Part shown: in pieces, positions 1 to 9,166 of the stretch
Position numbering within the stretch: position 1 is the stretch's first letter
How the letters are laid out: each line of letters begins with the position of its first letter
Source: Kordia sp050633145
GTDB taxonomy: Bacteria > Bacteroidota > Bacteroidia > Flavobacteriales > Flavobacteriaceae
Reading direction: 5' to 3'
NCBI RefSeq assembly: GCF_050633145.1
Contig: NZ_JBOEFY010000009.1
Coordinates: forward strand, 47,898-111,897
DNA length: 64,000 nt
Program-made: the position numbers and the translations under genes
The notes under the pieces: generated by a model
What the model saw: only the letters and a program-made list of their open reading frames with translations
What the model was told of the DNA's origin: nothing
The model's database searches: none

Positions 1-168
1 ATAATTAAGTTTTAGAAGCCATCAGCTATAAACCACATTTTTAATGTTTTATTTTCATTTTCTTTGCTTTCCCAAAGAAAAGTATCGAACTAATTTTTTT
101 ACGTCGAACTCACGTTATTTTATTGAGGTTTCTGTTATTTTTACTTCGATTTAAAATTTATAAAAAAT

Positions 169-1416
169 ATGTGCCAAGCCAATAATCGTTTTATCTTTTG
201 TAGTTATTCTCATAAGTATAAAGGTTCAAACACAAATAAACGCACTATTTATTATTCATGGTATTTGACACGTTATCTTGGTTCAAAAAAAACTCGGATT
301 AGAGGTAGAATTATGATGCCTACAAAAGATTTAGGAAGTGGTGTCACTATAGATGCTATCCGTGATCAACTAAATACAGATTTTGCTTCTTTTGACTTTA
401 CATATACACCATCTCACAGAGATTGTTTGAAGATAAGAGTATTGTATTCAACAAAAGAATTCAAATATTTTGATTTAATTTTTATTGATGGGCAATGGAA
501 AGAAGGCTCGAATTATGCGTTTACTTCGATCACTGAAAAAATAGCGAGTGGACGAATTAAAAAACTGACTGGTAAACAGCAGTATATTTCTGAACGAAAT
601 AGCTGGCTAAAAGTTAGTCAAGGTGATTTTGATACGATTTTTTCAAAAATTTTTACTACTAAAAACTCGTATCAAGCATTAACAACACTGCGCAATAGGG
701 TATTAAGAGAACCGCATTTGTTTTTTAAGCAAGCTCAAAAACTTATACAAGCAACTGTGATCGATAAACGGCGTTTTGCTAGTTTCATATTCGTCATACT
801 TTTTTATTCTAAGTTTGAAACGGAAAAGATAAAAACAATTTTGTTTGACATATTACAAACGGAAGAGAATACTGCAATTATTAGTCCAATTATAAGTGTC
901 TTTGGTACAATTAATAAGAATTTATCAGATGATTTTATTGATTTGATTTGTACGTTTAAAAACCATGAAGATGATGTAAAGCTTAGTATTATGTATGCTT
1001 TTGATGCGCTAAAACATGCGCAAGTGGTTGATACCTTTATTGAGTTTTCTAACGATACAAATCCTGAGATACGGAAAACTGCTCTTTTTAAATTAAGATT
1101 TATTATTGATGATACAAATGCAAGCAAAATTAAAAAGGTATTTTGGAAACACGTTGAAGACAGCGCTAGAGTCGCTCGACTTGAAGCAATTTTAGGATTG
1201 GCAGAACTTAAAGATGAACACATAAAAGATAGTATACTAAAAGAACTTGAGCAAATTGATGAAAAACACATTTTAATCATAGACGCTATTGAAGCACTTA
1301 ACGATAAAAGTTTTATTCCGCATATTGAATTTCAAATTGAGAAGCATAAAAACGCTGCAAATCATCTCACAGAATTACTACAAAGCATATTAGATCATTT
1401 AAATTCGATAGCTTAA
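169..1416 (+). CDS. HEAT-like repeat protein, function unknown
   Basis: I do not recognise a named family. The C-terminal part (about residues 170-410) is a series of short amphipathic helices in HEAT-like pairs. NPEIRKTALFKLRFII (near residue 298) and ARVARLEAILGLAEL (near residue 333) show the alternating hydrophobic pattern of HEAT_2 repeats. There is no signal peptide or membrane segment, so a cytoplasmic scaffold or adaptor is plausible (inference). The first 48 codons are basic and have no stop in very AT-rich DNA, so they may be coding. An alternative ATG at 313 lies just after a purine-rich AGAGGTAGA stretch, so the start is uncertain. The gene stands alone and the next gene is 226 bp downstream. 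Confidence 0.6.
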   Translation: MCQANNRFIFCSYSHKYKGSNTNKRTIYYSWYLTRYLGSKKTRIRGRIMMPTKDLGSGVTIDAIRDQLNTDFASFDFTYTPSHRDCLKIRVLYSTKEFKYFDLIFIDGQWKEGSNYAFTSITEKIASGRIKKLTGKQQYISERNSWLKVSQGDFDTIFSKIFTTKNSYQALTTLRNRVLREPHLFFKQAQKLIQATVIDKRRFASFIFVILFYSKFETEKIKTILFDILQTEENTAIISPIISVFGTINKNLSDDFIDLICTFKNHEDDVKLSIMYAFDALKHAQVVDTFIEFSNDTNPEIRKTALFKLRFIIDDTNASKIKKVFWKHVEDSARVARLEAILGLAELKDEHIKDSILKELEQIDEKHILIIDAIEALNDKSFIPHIEFQIEKHKNAANHLTELLQSILDHLNSIA

Positions 1417-1642
1417 AAACAATGATCAGAATTCGTTTTGAAACGAGTTCCATCTCACGGAAGTGAAAAAAGAGAAAAGAGGAAAATTAATATGCATTGA
1501 AAAATAGCAAGTTAAAACCCATGCTTCCATACGTGTTTTCACCTGATTTACAATAAATTGTAGCCTATTTATTATTTCACAATTAGTTTTTGTTCTATAT
1601 TTAATTCATAGAAAACCATAACTAACCTTTAATTATCTAGCC

Positions 1643-3313
1643 ATGAAACGTTCCTTTTTATATTTTTTTATCGTTTGTTTAGTCAGTCTGAGTCTACATA
1701 CATCTTGTAAAACAAAAACAGAACCTATTGTCGTTTTTCAAACGGTGTATAGTACGGAGACTGATACAATTTCTGTGATCGATGATGAAAATGCAATGCT
1801 GAATGTCTCGTTAGATGATCTTGGTGAGTATTCAAAATATACATATTCACTTGTACAGGAAGATGGAAGTGTACTTACCAACGATACGCTGAAACTTTCC
1901 AAAACGTTTGCTATTGATTTAAAAAAGATTGTTAAACGCAAAAAATTTACAGCTCAAGATGTTGATTTGAATGTGACACTTATTGGAGATAAAACTAGCA
2001 AAACTATTACACGAGATATTGATTATCAGTTTGATGCAACTTCACCTATCCCGTATGTTGTTATTACTACTAAAAGCGGCAAGTTTCCAGAGAATAGAGA
2101 TCGCTTGGAAGCCGATTTTAAGTTTTACGACGTTCCTATGAAAGATGGTTGGTATAGCTTGTCTGGTGCATATCAAGCAAGTTCAGGAACCATTCATGCA
2201 AGAGGTCAAGGAAGTATGGAATTTCCTAAGAAAAGTTTCTCGTTGAATTTCGGAAAAGAGAATCCTCAATCTATCATGGGAATGCCCGCAAGTCATAAAT
2301 GGGTGATGATTGCCAATTGGGTTGATACTTCTCAGTTATGTAATAAGGTTTCGTATGATACCTATGCCGAAATGGGGAATTATGGTCCGCAAAGTAGACA
2401 TGTACAAGTTTTTCTAAATGGGGAATATTGGGGATTGTATACCTACGGAGAAAAGATACAACAAGGAAAAAATCATGTGAATACTGCTAAGAAAAGTGAT
2501 GGTGGTTTTATCGTAAAAGAAGTAGATAATTTTCCTGATTTCACAACAATTACAAGAAGAACTTTTCAATATGAATACCCTGATAATGAAGACGCTACTC
2601 CTGAACAAAAAACAAATATTCAGCAAATTATAAATTCCTATGAAAGTGAAGTTTTAAACGGTCAAAATTGGGAAGAAAGTGTAGATGAAGAAGCTGAGAT
2701 TGACTATTTTATTATGACCGATGTTTTTGCAAATCCTGACAGTTATTTTAACGGAAAAAATGTATTCTATTTTTATAATAGAGATAATCAATTAGAGCCT
2801 GTTATTTGGGACTTTATTTGGGCTTTTGGAACACCGTATTATGTGTGTTATGGAAACAATCCTTGGTGTTATATTTATTCGCCTACTGGAGCTAAATACT
2901 GTACTGAAAAATATTGTTCTTCTTGGGTTGGAAACGGATATACGGCTAATATGGAGCTTATGTACGGAAATCCAAAATATAAAAACAGACTTGGGTATAA
3001 TCGCTTTTTATTGATGGAACAGTATATGAAAACGCCACAAAATGTGAATATGTTTAAGGATCGTTATTACGATTGGAGAAATGGTACGAATGGAAAAAAA
3101 CCTGTATTGTCTAACGCCAACATTTTAACGAGAACCGATAAATTGATTGAGATTTTACGATCTGGAGAAATTTATAAGAAAGATAGTATTCGTTGGTCTG
3201 TGTATCCTGATTTTAGGAACAAGAAGCGATTTTCTCCTGAAGATGTTCGCGCTAAAATAAAAGAACGTTTGGAGTTTATGGATGCTACTGTAAAGAATTT
3301 GAAAGTTCAGTAG
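1643..3313 (+). CDS. CotH-family (spore-coat-kinase-like) lipoprotein
   Basis: The N-terminus is a lipoprotein signal with lipobox cysteine C22 (SLHTSC). Residues about 140-545 match the CotH kinase-like family: ARGQGSMEFPKKSFSLNFGK (186-205), then an MGMP-x4-WVMIANWVD block (212-228), NGEYWGLYTYGEKI (259-272), GGFIVKEVD near 287 and PVIWDFIWAFG near 390. These correspond to the conserved R-G-N/S, K-S, W-x-L-x-A-N, L-N-G-x-Y-x-G-x-Y and W-D-x-D-x-A-F-G motifs of CotH proteins. Some CotH members are atypical protein kinases. Secreted bacterial forms often go with polysaccharide or surface structures, and the substrate cannot be read here. The leading ~110 mature residues form a separate beta-rich domain. 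It is probably anchored in the outer membrane or periplasm. It is monocistronic. Confidence 0.8.
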   Translation: MKRSFLYFFIVCLVSLSLHTSCKTKTEPIVVFQTVYSTETDTISVIDDENAMLNVSLDDLGEYSKYTYSLVQEDGSVLTNDTLKLSKTFAIDLKKIVKRKKFTAQDVDLNVTLIGDKTSKTITRDIDYQFDATSPIPYVVITTKSGKFPENRDRLEADFKFYDVPMKDGWYSLSGAYQASSGTIHARGQGSMEFPKKSFSLNFGKENPQSIMGMPASHKWVMIANWVDTSQLCNKVSYDTYAEMGNYGPQSRHVQVFLNGEYWGLYTYGEKIQQGKNHVNTAKKSDGGFIVKEVDNFPDFTTITRRTFQYEYPDNEDATPEQKTNIQQIINSYESEVLNGQNWEESVDEEAEIDYFIMTDVFANPDSYFNGKNVFYFYNRDNQLEPVIWDFIWAFGTPYYVCYGNNPWCYIYSPTGAKYCTEKYCSSWVGNGYTANMELMYGNPKYKNRLGYNRFLLMEQYMKTPQNVNMFKDRYYDWRNGTNGKKPVLSNANILTRTDKLIEILRSGEIYKKDSIRWSVYPDFRNKKRFSPEDVRAKIKERLEFMDATVKNLKVQ

Positions 3314-3419
3314 TCATATTTTGAGTTATTTTTTACTTTATGAAATTTCACAGTAAGCTACTATTTTATTGAAAGAAGCTGTATTTTTATAGTTCTAAGG
3401 AAAATAAAGAAAGTTTACT

Positions 3420-3965
3420 ATGAGCATACATTATAAATCTGCTAAAGAATCGAAAGTTACAATTTCTGAATTGATGTTGCCATCACATTCAAATTTTAGT
3501 GGAAAAATTCATGGTGGTTATGTGCTCTCATTATTGGATCAAATTGCGTTTGCCTGCGCTTCAAAACATTCACGCGCCTATTGTGTGACTGCTTCTGTTG
3601 ATACCGTAGATTTTTTGAATCCGATTGAAGTGGGCGAATTGGTTACCATGCGTGCTTCTATTAATTATGTTGGACGTACTTCGATGGTTGTTGGAATTCG
3701 TGTGGAAGCAGAAAATATTCAGACTGGCGATGTGAAACACTGCAACTCTTCTTATTTTACAATGGTAGCCCGTGATGATGCTGGAGAAAGTGTTGAAGTA
3801 GATGGTTTACTGATAGAAAGTACAGTAGAAATTAAACGCTTTTTAAAAGCCATAAAACGCATTGAAATGAAACGCAAACGTAGGGAAGAATTTGATCATG
3901 AAGATTTTGTTCCTGCCGATTATTTGTCTGATTTGGAAAACTATAAGGTGAAAGTTTCGCTTTAG
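3420..3965 (+). CDS. Hotdog-fold acyl-CoA thioesterase (YciA/ACOT type)
   Basis: This 181-residue protein has a hotdog domain at about residues 10-130. The motif NFSGKIHGGYVLSLLDQIAF (25-44) is the central-helix signature of YciA/ACOT7-type acyl-CoA hydrolases, with H31-G-G and the likely catalytic D40. It is followed by the strand pattern ASVDTVDFLNPIEVGELV. It should hydrolyse acyl-CoA thioesters in the cytoplasm. The last ~50 residues are a charged extension rich in K/R and then acidic, which is longer than minimal YciA (about 130 aa) but common in flavobacterial homologues. It sits alone, about 100 bp after the CotH gene, and is followed by the G-rich tandem repeat. The exact acyl chain preference is unknown. 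Confidence 0.88.
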   Translation: MSIHYKSAKESKVTISELMLPSHSNFSGKIHGGYVLSLLDQIAFACASKHSRAYCVTASVDTVDFLNPIEVGELVTMRASINYVGRTSMVVGIRVEAENIQTGDVKHCNSSYFTMVARDDAGESVEVDGLLIESTVEIKRFLKAIKRIEMKRKRREEFDHEDFVPADYLSDLENYKVKVSL

Positions 3966-4070
3966 GGTGCTGGGTATTGGGTATTGGGTGTTAGGTGTTA
4001 GGTGTTAGNNATTGGTTTTACTGAACTCACAATTCAACACTCACAACTCATAACTTATAACTCAACACCA
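3966..4070. repeat. Short G-rich tandem repeat with 2-base assembly gap
   Basis: Direct reading shows a run of degenerate 7-8 bp units (GGGTATT, GGGTGTT, AGGTGTT) from about 3964 to 4008, two Ns at 4009-4010, and then a C/A-rich half (ACTCACAATTC, AACACTCACAACTC, ATAACTCAACACC). The second half is roughly the complement of the first, so the region could fold back on itself. The Ns suggest that the assembler did not resolve the copy number. It lies between two convergent genes (3420-3965 on plus and 4071-9110 on minus). Confidence 0.7.
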
Positions 4071-7000
4071 TTACATCCCATTTTCCGGCAATTGTTCTAT
4101 GATTTGGAACGTACTGAAGTTTAGAAAGTTTCCAGGATGTGCCAATACATTTTGTAAAATTACTGGTGTATCTGGATTGGTTCCTGAGTATTGCGTACTT
4201 CCATCCATGTTTAAATCATCTGTAATATAAGCGCTTACCGCGTAGGTTGGGAAATTGAGAAAGTTTCCAGGATCATTCAAAACCGTTGATAAAATCGTTG
4301 GCGTATCTGGGTTTGTTCCTGAATACTGCACTATGGTATCTCCGTTAACATTCCCTGCCCACATTGCAACTGTATTTGCTTGTATTCCAAAAGTAGTTTG
4401 CGCATTGTTTCCAAACGTGATTTGGTTGGTTGCATTTGTAAAATCGACAATGGTGGTTACTTGTTTTAATGTTTCAGAACTTGCAGTCATGACGCCTAAG
4501 TGATTTCTATGCTTCACCGCAACATGATATTTTGCAACTGGAAGACCATTAAAAATTAATGGCGTTGTTAAATCATCATCGGTAGCTACAATATCACCAT
4601 CTCGTTGTAAGATTGCAGATTGTGCCGCCACAACATTTGTCGGATTATTAATCTCTCTTAATTCTACCCAAACCCAATCGACCATTGAGTTTCCAGCATT
4701 ATCATTTGTGCGAACGATAGTACTTGCTGTAGCATTATCTCCATACGGTGATGTTGCACTGATGAGTCCATTGCTACGTAAATCGTCTCGCATAAGCGAT
4801 TCTTCACCTGTATTTGGATTTAAACTTGCACCTTGTAAAAGAACTTTCGCGCTTAGCTCAATATAATCACAACTGGTTTCATTAAAGTTAGTTTGCGAAT
4901 CAACAGAAGCCCAGAATACTGAACTACTATCCCAAGTGGCAGTACTATATGCAGCATCATCTACCAGAACACAGTATAAATTTGGATTAGAACTTATGTG
5001 AAAATTATTTACATTGCTATTGTTACCATTTTGAACATTAAGCGTATGTAGCAATTCGTTACTAAGTGCTCTAAAAGTTACTAGATTCGTATGCATACTT
5101 ACATCTATCGTCTCTAATCTGTTTCCAGAACAAGAGAGTATTACCAAATTTAAGTTTTCTTCAAAAGACATTTCTGTCACAAAATTATTATCAAACTGTA
5201 AATTCGTTAATAATGGATTGTTATTTAGATCTAAAGATGTTAGTAGATTGTCGGAAACTCTTAATGCTTCAAGATTGACATTTGGGCTCACATCTAGATC
5301 CGACAGAAAATTTTCTACTAAAGTTACATCTACCAAATTTAGATTATTACTTACATCAATAGATCGCAATCTGTTATTTGAAAAACTCAATATCCTTAGT
5401 GCTTGTAAGCTATTTATATTGACTGCTGTTAATTGATTGCTAAAACCTTGTAATTCTTCCAAGAGTGTATTTGCAGATACATTTATAGTTGTCAATCGAT
5501 TTTGCGAAATATCAACTTCTACTAATTTTGTATTGGCGCTTAAATCAATCGTTTCAAGATCATTAAGATCAGCTTCTAATTCAATTAGTTCTGTATTGTT
5601 ACTTACATCTAAGTTTTGCAGCTTATTATCGCTACAAAACAACTGTTGTAAGTTGTTAGCTCCATCAACATCCAAACTTGTCATTTCATTAGATTCACAT
5701 CGCAATAAAGTTAGCATTGTATTAGCTCGGACATTTAAATTTGATATCGTATTAGAAGAACAGTCTAAGGTTACCAAGGTAGAAAAAGCTTCTATTCCTG
5801 TTAAATCAGAAATCCCTTTATTACTTATACTAAGATTTATAGGTGTTCCTGGATTGATGTTTGCTGTTGGCACAAAATCGTCTAGCGGTCCAGAATCGTA
5901 ACCTATATCTATCAAGGCTTGTTCAAAGTTATCATCGGGAACATAGGTTGCATATCCACAATCTTGATTGAAACTTGTTTGCACATCAATACTTGTCCAA
6001 TTGATAGAACTCCAAACCGGATTGTCTACTTGCACACAAGTCAAAAGCGGATTTCCTGTAGCTGTAAATGCTGTAAAATTCGTGTTGTTTCCGTTTTGAA
6101 CATTTAGTATTTCTAGCGCATTGTTTTGCGCAAATAGTTGATTTAGTTCGGGATGAAAGTTTACATTCAATACGGTGATATTATTGCTGTCAATGTTCAG
6201 AGATTCTAATAATGAATTATTGAGTACATTTAAGCTTGTCAGTGTATTTGTAGCACAGTTTAGGTTTGTTAAGTTTACATTGTTTGTAATATCTAATGTT
6301 GATAGTGTGTTAGACGAGCAATTGAGCTCTTGCAACGCTGTAAAGTCTTCTATTCCTGTTAAATCCATGATTCCCAAACCGCTCACATCCAATGTTGTTA
6401 TGACTTCTATTATTACGGTTGATACGTAATTATCTATGGAAGTATCATATCCTAAATTAATGAGTGCTTGTTCAAAATTAGTATCGGGAACATACGTTAG
6501 TCCGTAATTACAATTTTCATTAAAGCTTGTTTGTGTATCAATACTTATCCAATTGGTAGTACTATATTCTGCATTGTCTACTTCGACACAGGTTAAATTC
6601 GGATTATTATTGGCTACAAAAGTGGTGAAATTTGTATTGTTTCCGTTTTTAACATTCAAGCTTTCCAAGTTATTTTGGGAACACCAAATTCTATATAATT
6701 GTAGGTTTTGCGATACATCGAGCGTGGTAATATTGTTTTCATCTACATCCAAATATTCTAGTGCACTGTTATTACTTACGTTTAATTCTGTGAGATCGTT
6801 ATCCCATAAAGTAATTCTTTGTAAGGCATAATTATTCGTTACATCAATAGAAGAAATCGCATTAAACGCACAGTTTAGTACTTCTAAGTTTGCATTAGGT
6901 CTGATGTCTAAGCTTGTTAATGCATTGCTTCTACAGTTGAGAGTTTCTAGTGCTGTAAAATCGTGTATTCCTGTTAAATCTGCAATACCTTTATTATTTA

Positions 7001-9110
7001 TCGTTAAAGATGTTACCGCATTGATATTTGCAGTTAAGACATAATTGTTTAGTGCTCCAGAATCATAGCCTAAATCAATTAAAGCTTGTTCAAAATTATC
7101 GTCAGGAACATAGGTGTAAAATTGATCGCAATCTGTGTTGAAACTTGTTTGTGTATCAATATTTGTCCAATTTGTGGTGCTATACGCCACATCGTCCACC
7201 TCAATACAGGTTAAACTTGGATTGTTTACTGCTGAAAAACTTGTCATGTTTGTATTGTTTCCGTTTTTGATGAACAATACCACAAAATCATTGTTAGCAC
7301 CATCAAAACTGGTCAATTGTGCGTGATCGTTTAAGTCTACAGAATTTAAAGCATTGGAATTTACGTTGATAACTTCTAGTGCTAGATTCATGGAAAAATC
7401 CAACTCAGAAATCATATTGTTACTTACATTTAAATTTGTCAGTACTGTATTTGCAGAAATATCTAGGTTTTCGATTGCATTTTCAGAACAATTCAAATCT
7501 TCTAAAGCAACAAATGCTTCAATTCCTGTCATATCTACAATTCCTAGATTGCTTATATCAAGGTTTGTAACGGTATTTATATTGTTTGTTGGTACAAAAT
7601 CATCTAACGGTGCTGTGTCGTAGCCCAAATTGATCAAAGCTTGCTCAAAAGCATCATCGGGCACATATGTAAATCCGTAAAAACAGTTTTGACTGAAGTC
7701 CGATTGGGCATCCACAGTCGCACTCCAATTGGCATTGCTATACGCTGGATTGTCTACTTCTATACAAGTCAGATTTGGATTGTCTCTCACAATAAAGTCT
7801 GTAATAATAGTGTTATTACCGTTCTTCATGTTAAATTCTGTCAAATTGGGACAAAGCGTTACTGCTACTTGTGTTAATTGTGGATTTGCACTCAAATCAA
7901 GTGCGGTATAATTGTTTATTCCGATGTCTAAACTCATTAAATTCGGATTGCTAGAAACATCAAGTGTTGTGAGTTGATTGTCGAAACACCAAAGTGCTTC
8001 CAAAGCAGTATTAACACTAACATCTAGTGAGCTTATTTGATTGGCTTGTGTATATAGCTCTGTCAAAAGTGTGTTATTGCTCACATCTACAGTAGTGATA
8101 TTATTAAAACCGATAGATAACAGATCGAGTGCGCCATTATTGCTTACATCTACAGCGTTTAGTTGATTGTTAAAAGCTACATACGTTCTTAAATTGGTTA
8201 AATTAAAAGTATTTATCGTACTGATTTGGTTCTCATTACACCAAAATATTTCTAGCAAAGCATTGGAACTTACATCTACTGCAGTAAGTTGATTTTCGCT
8301 AAGATATAATTCAGTTAAAAGCGGATTATTACTTACATTAATTGCTGACAGATTGTTATCGCCCAATGATAATACTTCAAGTGCTGTATTTGTACTTACA
8401 TCAACAGCTGTTAGTTGATTGTTATAGGCCACAAAGGTTTTTAGACTGGTAATGCCTGTCGTGTTTAAAGTTGTTAACTGATTGCTTCTGCACCATAAAA
8501 TTTCTAAATTAAAATTCGTAGTTACATCCAAAGAAGTCAGTTGATTGTCATAACAATATAATTCTCTTAAATCTGAGAACGTGTCAACTGTCAGAGAAGT
8601 TAATTGATTTCGATCACAAACAATTTGTATCAAAAACGGATTGCTGCTCGTATCTAAAGTTGTAAGATTATTTTGAGAAACCGAAAGTCCTTGCAATGCA
8701 GGATTTGATGCCACATTAAGACTACTCAACTGATTGTTGTTGGCACTAAAAACCTCTAACTGTGTTAAATTACTTAAGTTTATAAAGAGTAAGTTGTTAT
8801 CATTGAGGCGTAAATCTCTTAATTGTGCGTTGTTACTTAAATTTATGGTAGACAACTGATTGTCATTACAATATAAGGTTTGCAAACTAGGAAAACCATT
8901 AATTCCTGTCAGGTCTGAAATTCCTTTAGAACTCACATCCAAGCTTGTAATATTTGCGATATTAGCAAAAGGCACAAAGTTATCTAGCGGACCAGAATCG
9001 TAGCCTAAATCGATAATTGCTTGCTCAAAATTGTCATCAGGGACAAATATTTGCGCCATAGCACATACAGGTAATAATGCAATGAGAAATTGTAAGAATT
9101 GTTTTTTCAT
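4071..9110 (-). CDS. Giant modular leucine-rich-repeat secreted protein (1679 aa)
   Basis: The N-terminal signal peptide ends near MAQ (residues 1-20). The rest is built from five modules that each open with a (F/Y)VPDD-NFEQA-LIDLGYDS-type cap. These begin near residues 22, 480, 666, 872 and 1054. Each continues with ~21-residue leucine-rich repeats of the form LTSLDVSxNxxLxxLxCxxNQ. Each ends with a capping block containing L-x-V-x-NGNN-(T/S)N, NP-x-L-x-C and a final Cys. Module 1 is much longer than the others. Residues about 1415-1679 form a different C-terminal region with two 45-residue duplicates (GNVNGD...YSGTNPDTP and DLNMDG...YSGTNPDTP) that look dockerin-like and calcium-binding. 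It ends with IIEQLPENGM rather than a standard type A or B T9SS tail. I recall the same tail block from other flavobacterial surface proteins. A surface adhesion or binding role is likely; the ligand is unknown. Confidence 0.85.
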   Translation of the reverse strand: MKKQFLQFLIALLPVCAMAQIFVPDDNFEQAIIDLGYDSGPLDNFVPFANIANITSLDVSSKGISDLTGINGFPSLQTLYCNDNQLSTINLSNNAQLRDLRLNDNNLLFINLSNLTQLEVFSANNNQLSSLNVASNPALQGLSVSQNNLTTLDTSSNPFLIQIVCDRNQLTSLTVDTFSDLRELYCYDNQLTSLDVTTNFNLEILWCRSNQLTTLNTTGITSLKTFVAYNNQLTAVDVSTNTALEVLSLGDNNLSAINVSNNPLLTELYLSENQLTAVDVSSNALLEIFWCNENQISTINTFNLTNLRTYVAFNNQLNAVDVSNNGALDLLSIGFNNITTVDVSNNTLLTELYTQANQISSLDVSVNTALEALWCFDNQLTTLDVSSNPNLMSLDIGINNYTALDLSANPQLTQVAVTLCPNLTEFNMKNGNNTIITDFIVRDNPNLTCIEVDNPAYSNANWSATVDAQSDFSQNCFYGFTYVPDDAFEQALINLGYDTAPLDDFVPTNNINTVTNLDISNLGIVDMTGIEAFVALEDLNCSENAIENLDISANTVLTNLNVSNNMISELDFSMNLALEVINVNSNALNSVDLNDHAQLTSFDGANNDFVVLFIKNGNNTNMTSFSAVNNPSLTCIEVDDVAYSTTNWTNIDTQTSFNTDCDQFYTYVPDDNFEQALIDLGYDSGALNNYVLTANINAVTSLTINNKGIADLTGIHDFTALETLNCRSNALTSLDIRPNANLEVLNCAFNAISSIDVTNNYALQRITLWDNDLTELNVSNNSALEYLDVDENNITTLDVSQNLQLYRIWCSQNNLESLNVKNGNNTNFTTFVANNNPNLTCVEVDNAEYSTTNWISIDTQTSFNENCNYGLTYVPDTNFEQALINLGYDTSIDNYVSTVIIEVITTLDVSGLGIMDLTGIEDFTALQELNCSSNTLSTLDITNNVNLTNLNCATNTLTSLNVLNNSLLESLNIDSNNITVLNVNFHPELNQLFAQNNALEILNVQNGNNTNFTAFTATGNPLLTCVQVDNPVWSSINWTSIDVQTSFNQDCGYATYVPDDNFEQALIDIGYDSGPLDDFVPTANINPGTPINLSISNKGISDLTGIEAFSTLVTLDCSSNTISNLNVRANTMLTLLRCESNEMTSLDVDGANNLQQLFCSDNKLQNLDVSNNTELIELEADLNDLETIDLSANTKLVEVDISQNRLTTINVSANTLLEELQGFSNQLTAVNINSLQALRILSFSNNRLRSIDVSNNLNLVDVTLVENFLSDLDVSPNVNLEALRVSDNLLTSLDLNNNPLLTNLQFDNNFVTEMSFEENLNLVILSCSGNRLETIDVSMHTNLVTFRALSNELLHTLNVQNGNNSNVNNFHISSNPNLYCVLVDDAAYSTATWDSSSVFWASVDSQTNFNETSCDYIELSAKVLLQGASLNPNTGEESLMRDDLRSNGLISATSPYGDNATASTIVRTNDNAGNSMVDWVWVELREINNPTNVVAAQSAILQRDGDIVATDDDLTTPLIFNGLPVAKYHVAVKHRNHLGVMTASSETLKQVTTIVDFTNATNQITFGNNAQTTFGIQANTVAMWAGNVNGDTIVQYSGTNPDTPTILSTVLNDPGNFLNFPTYAVSAYITDDLNMDGSTQYSGTNPDTPVILQNVLAHPGNFLNFSTFQIIEQLPENGM

Positions 9111-9166
9111 CGGTTTGTTTTCTAGTATCTTTTTGCTACTACTTTTTATAAATTGTTCTAATCGAA

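Noticed and set aside
4255..8000. Many plus-strand open frames of 60-150 codons inside the LRR gene
   Set aside because: They lie opposite a strongly repetitive coding sequence. Their translations are low-complexity mirrors of the LRR repeats, and none has a start context or independent similarity.
4071..9110. CRISPR-like regular direct repeats
   Set aside because: The regular ~63-bp spacing is explained by 21-residue LRR units in a long open frame. The units are degenerate, there are no unique spacers and no cas genes.
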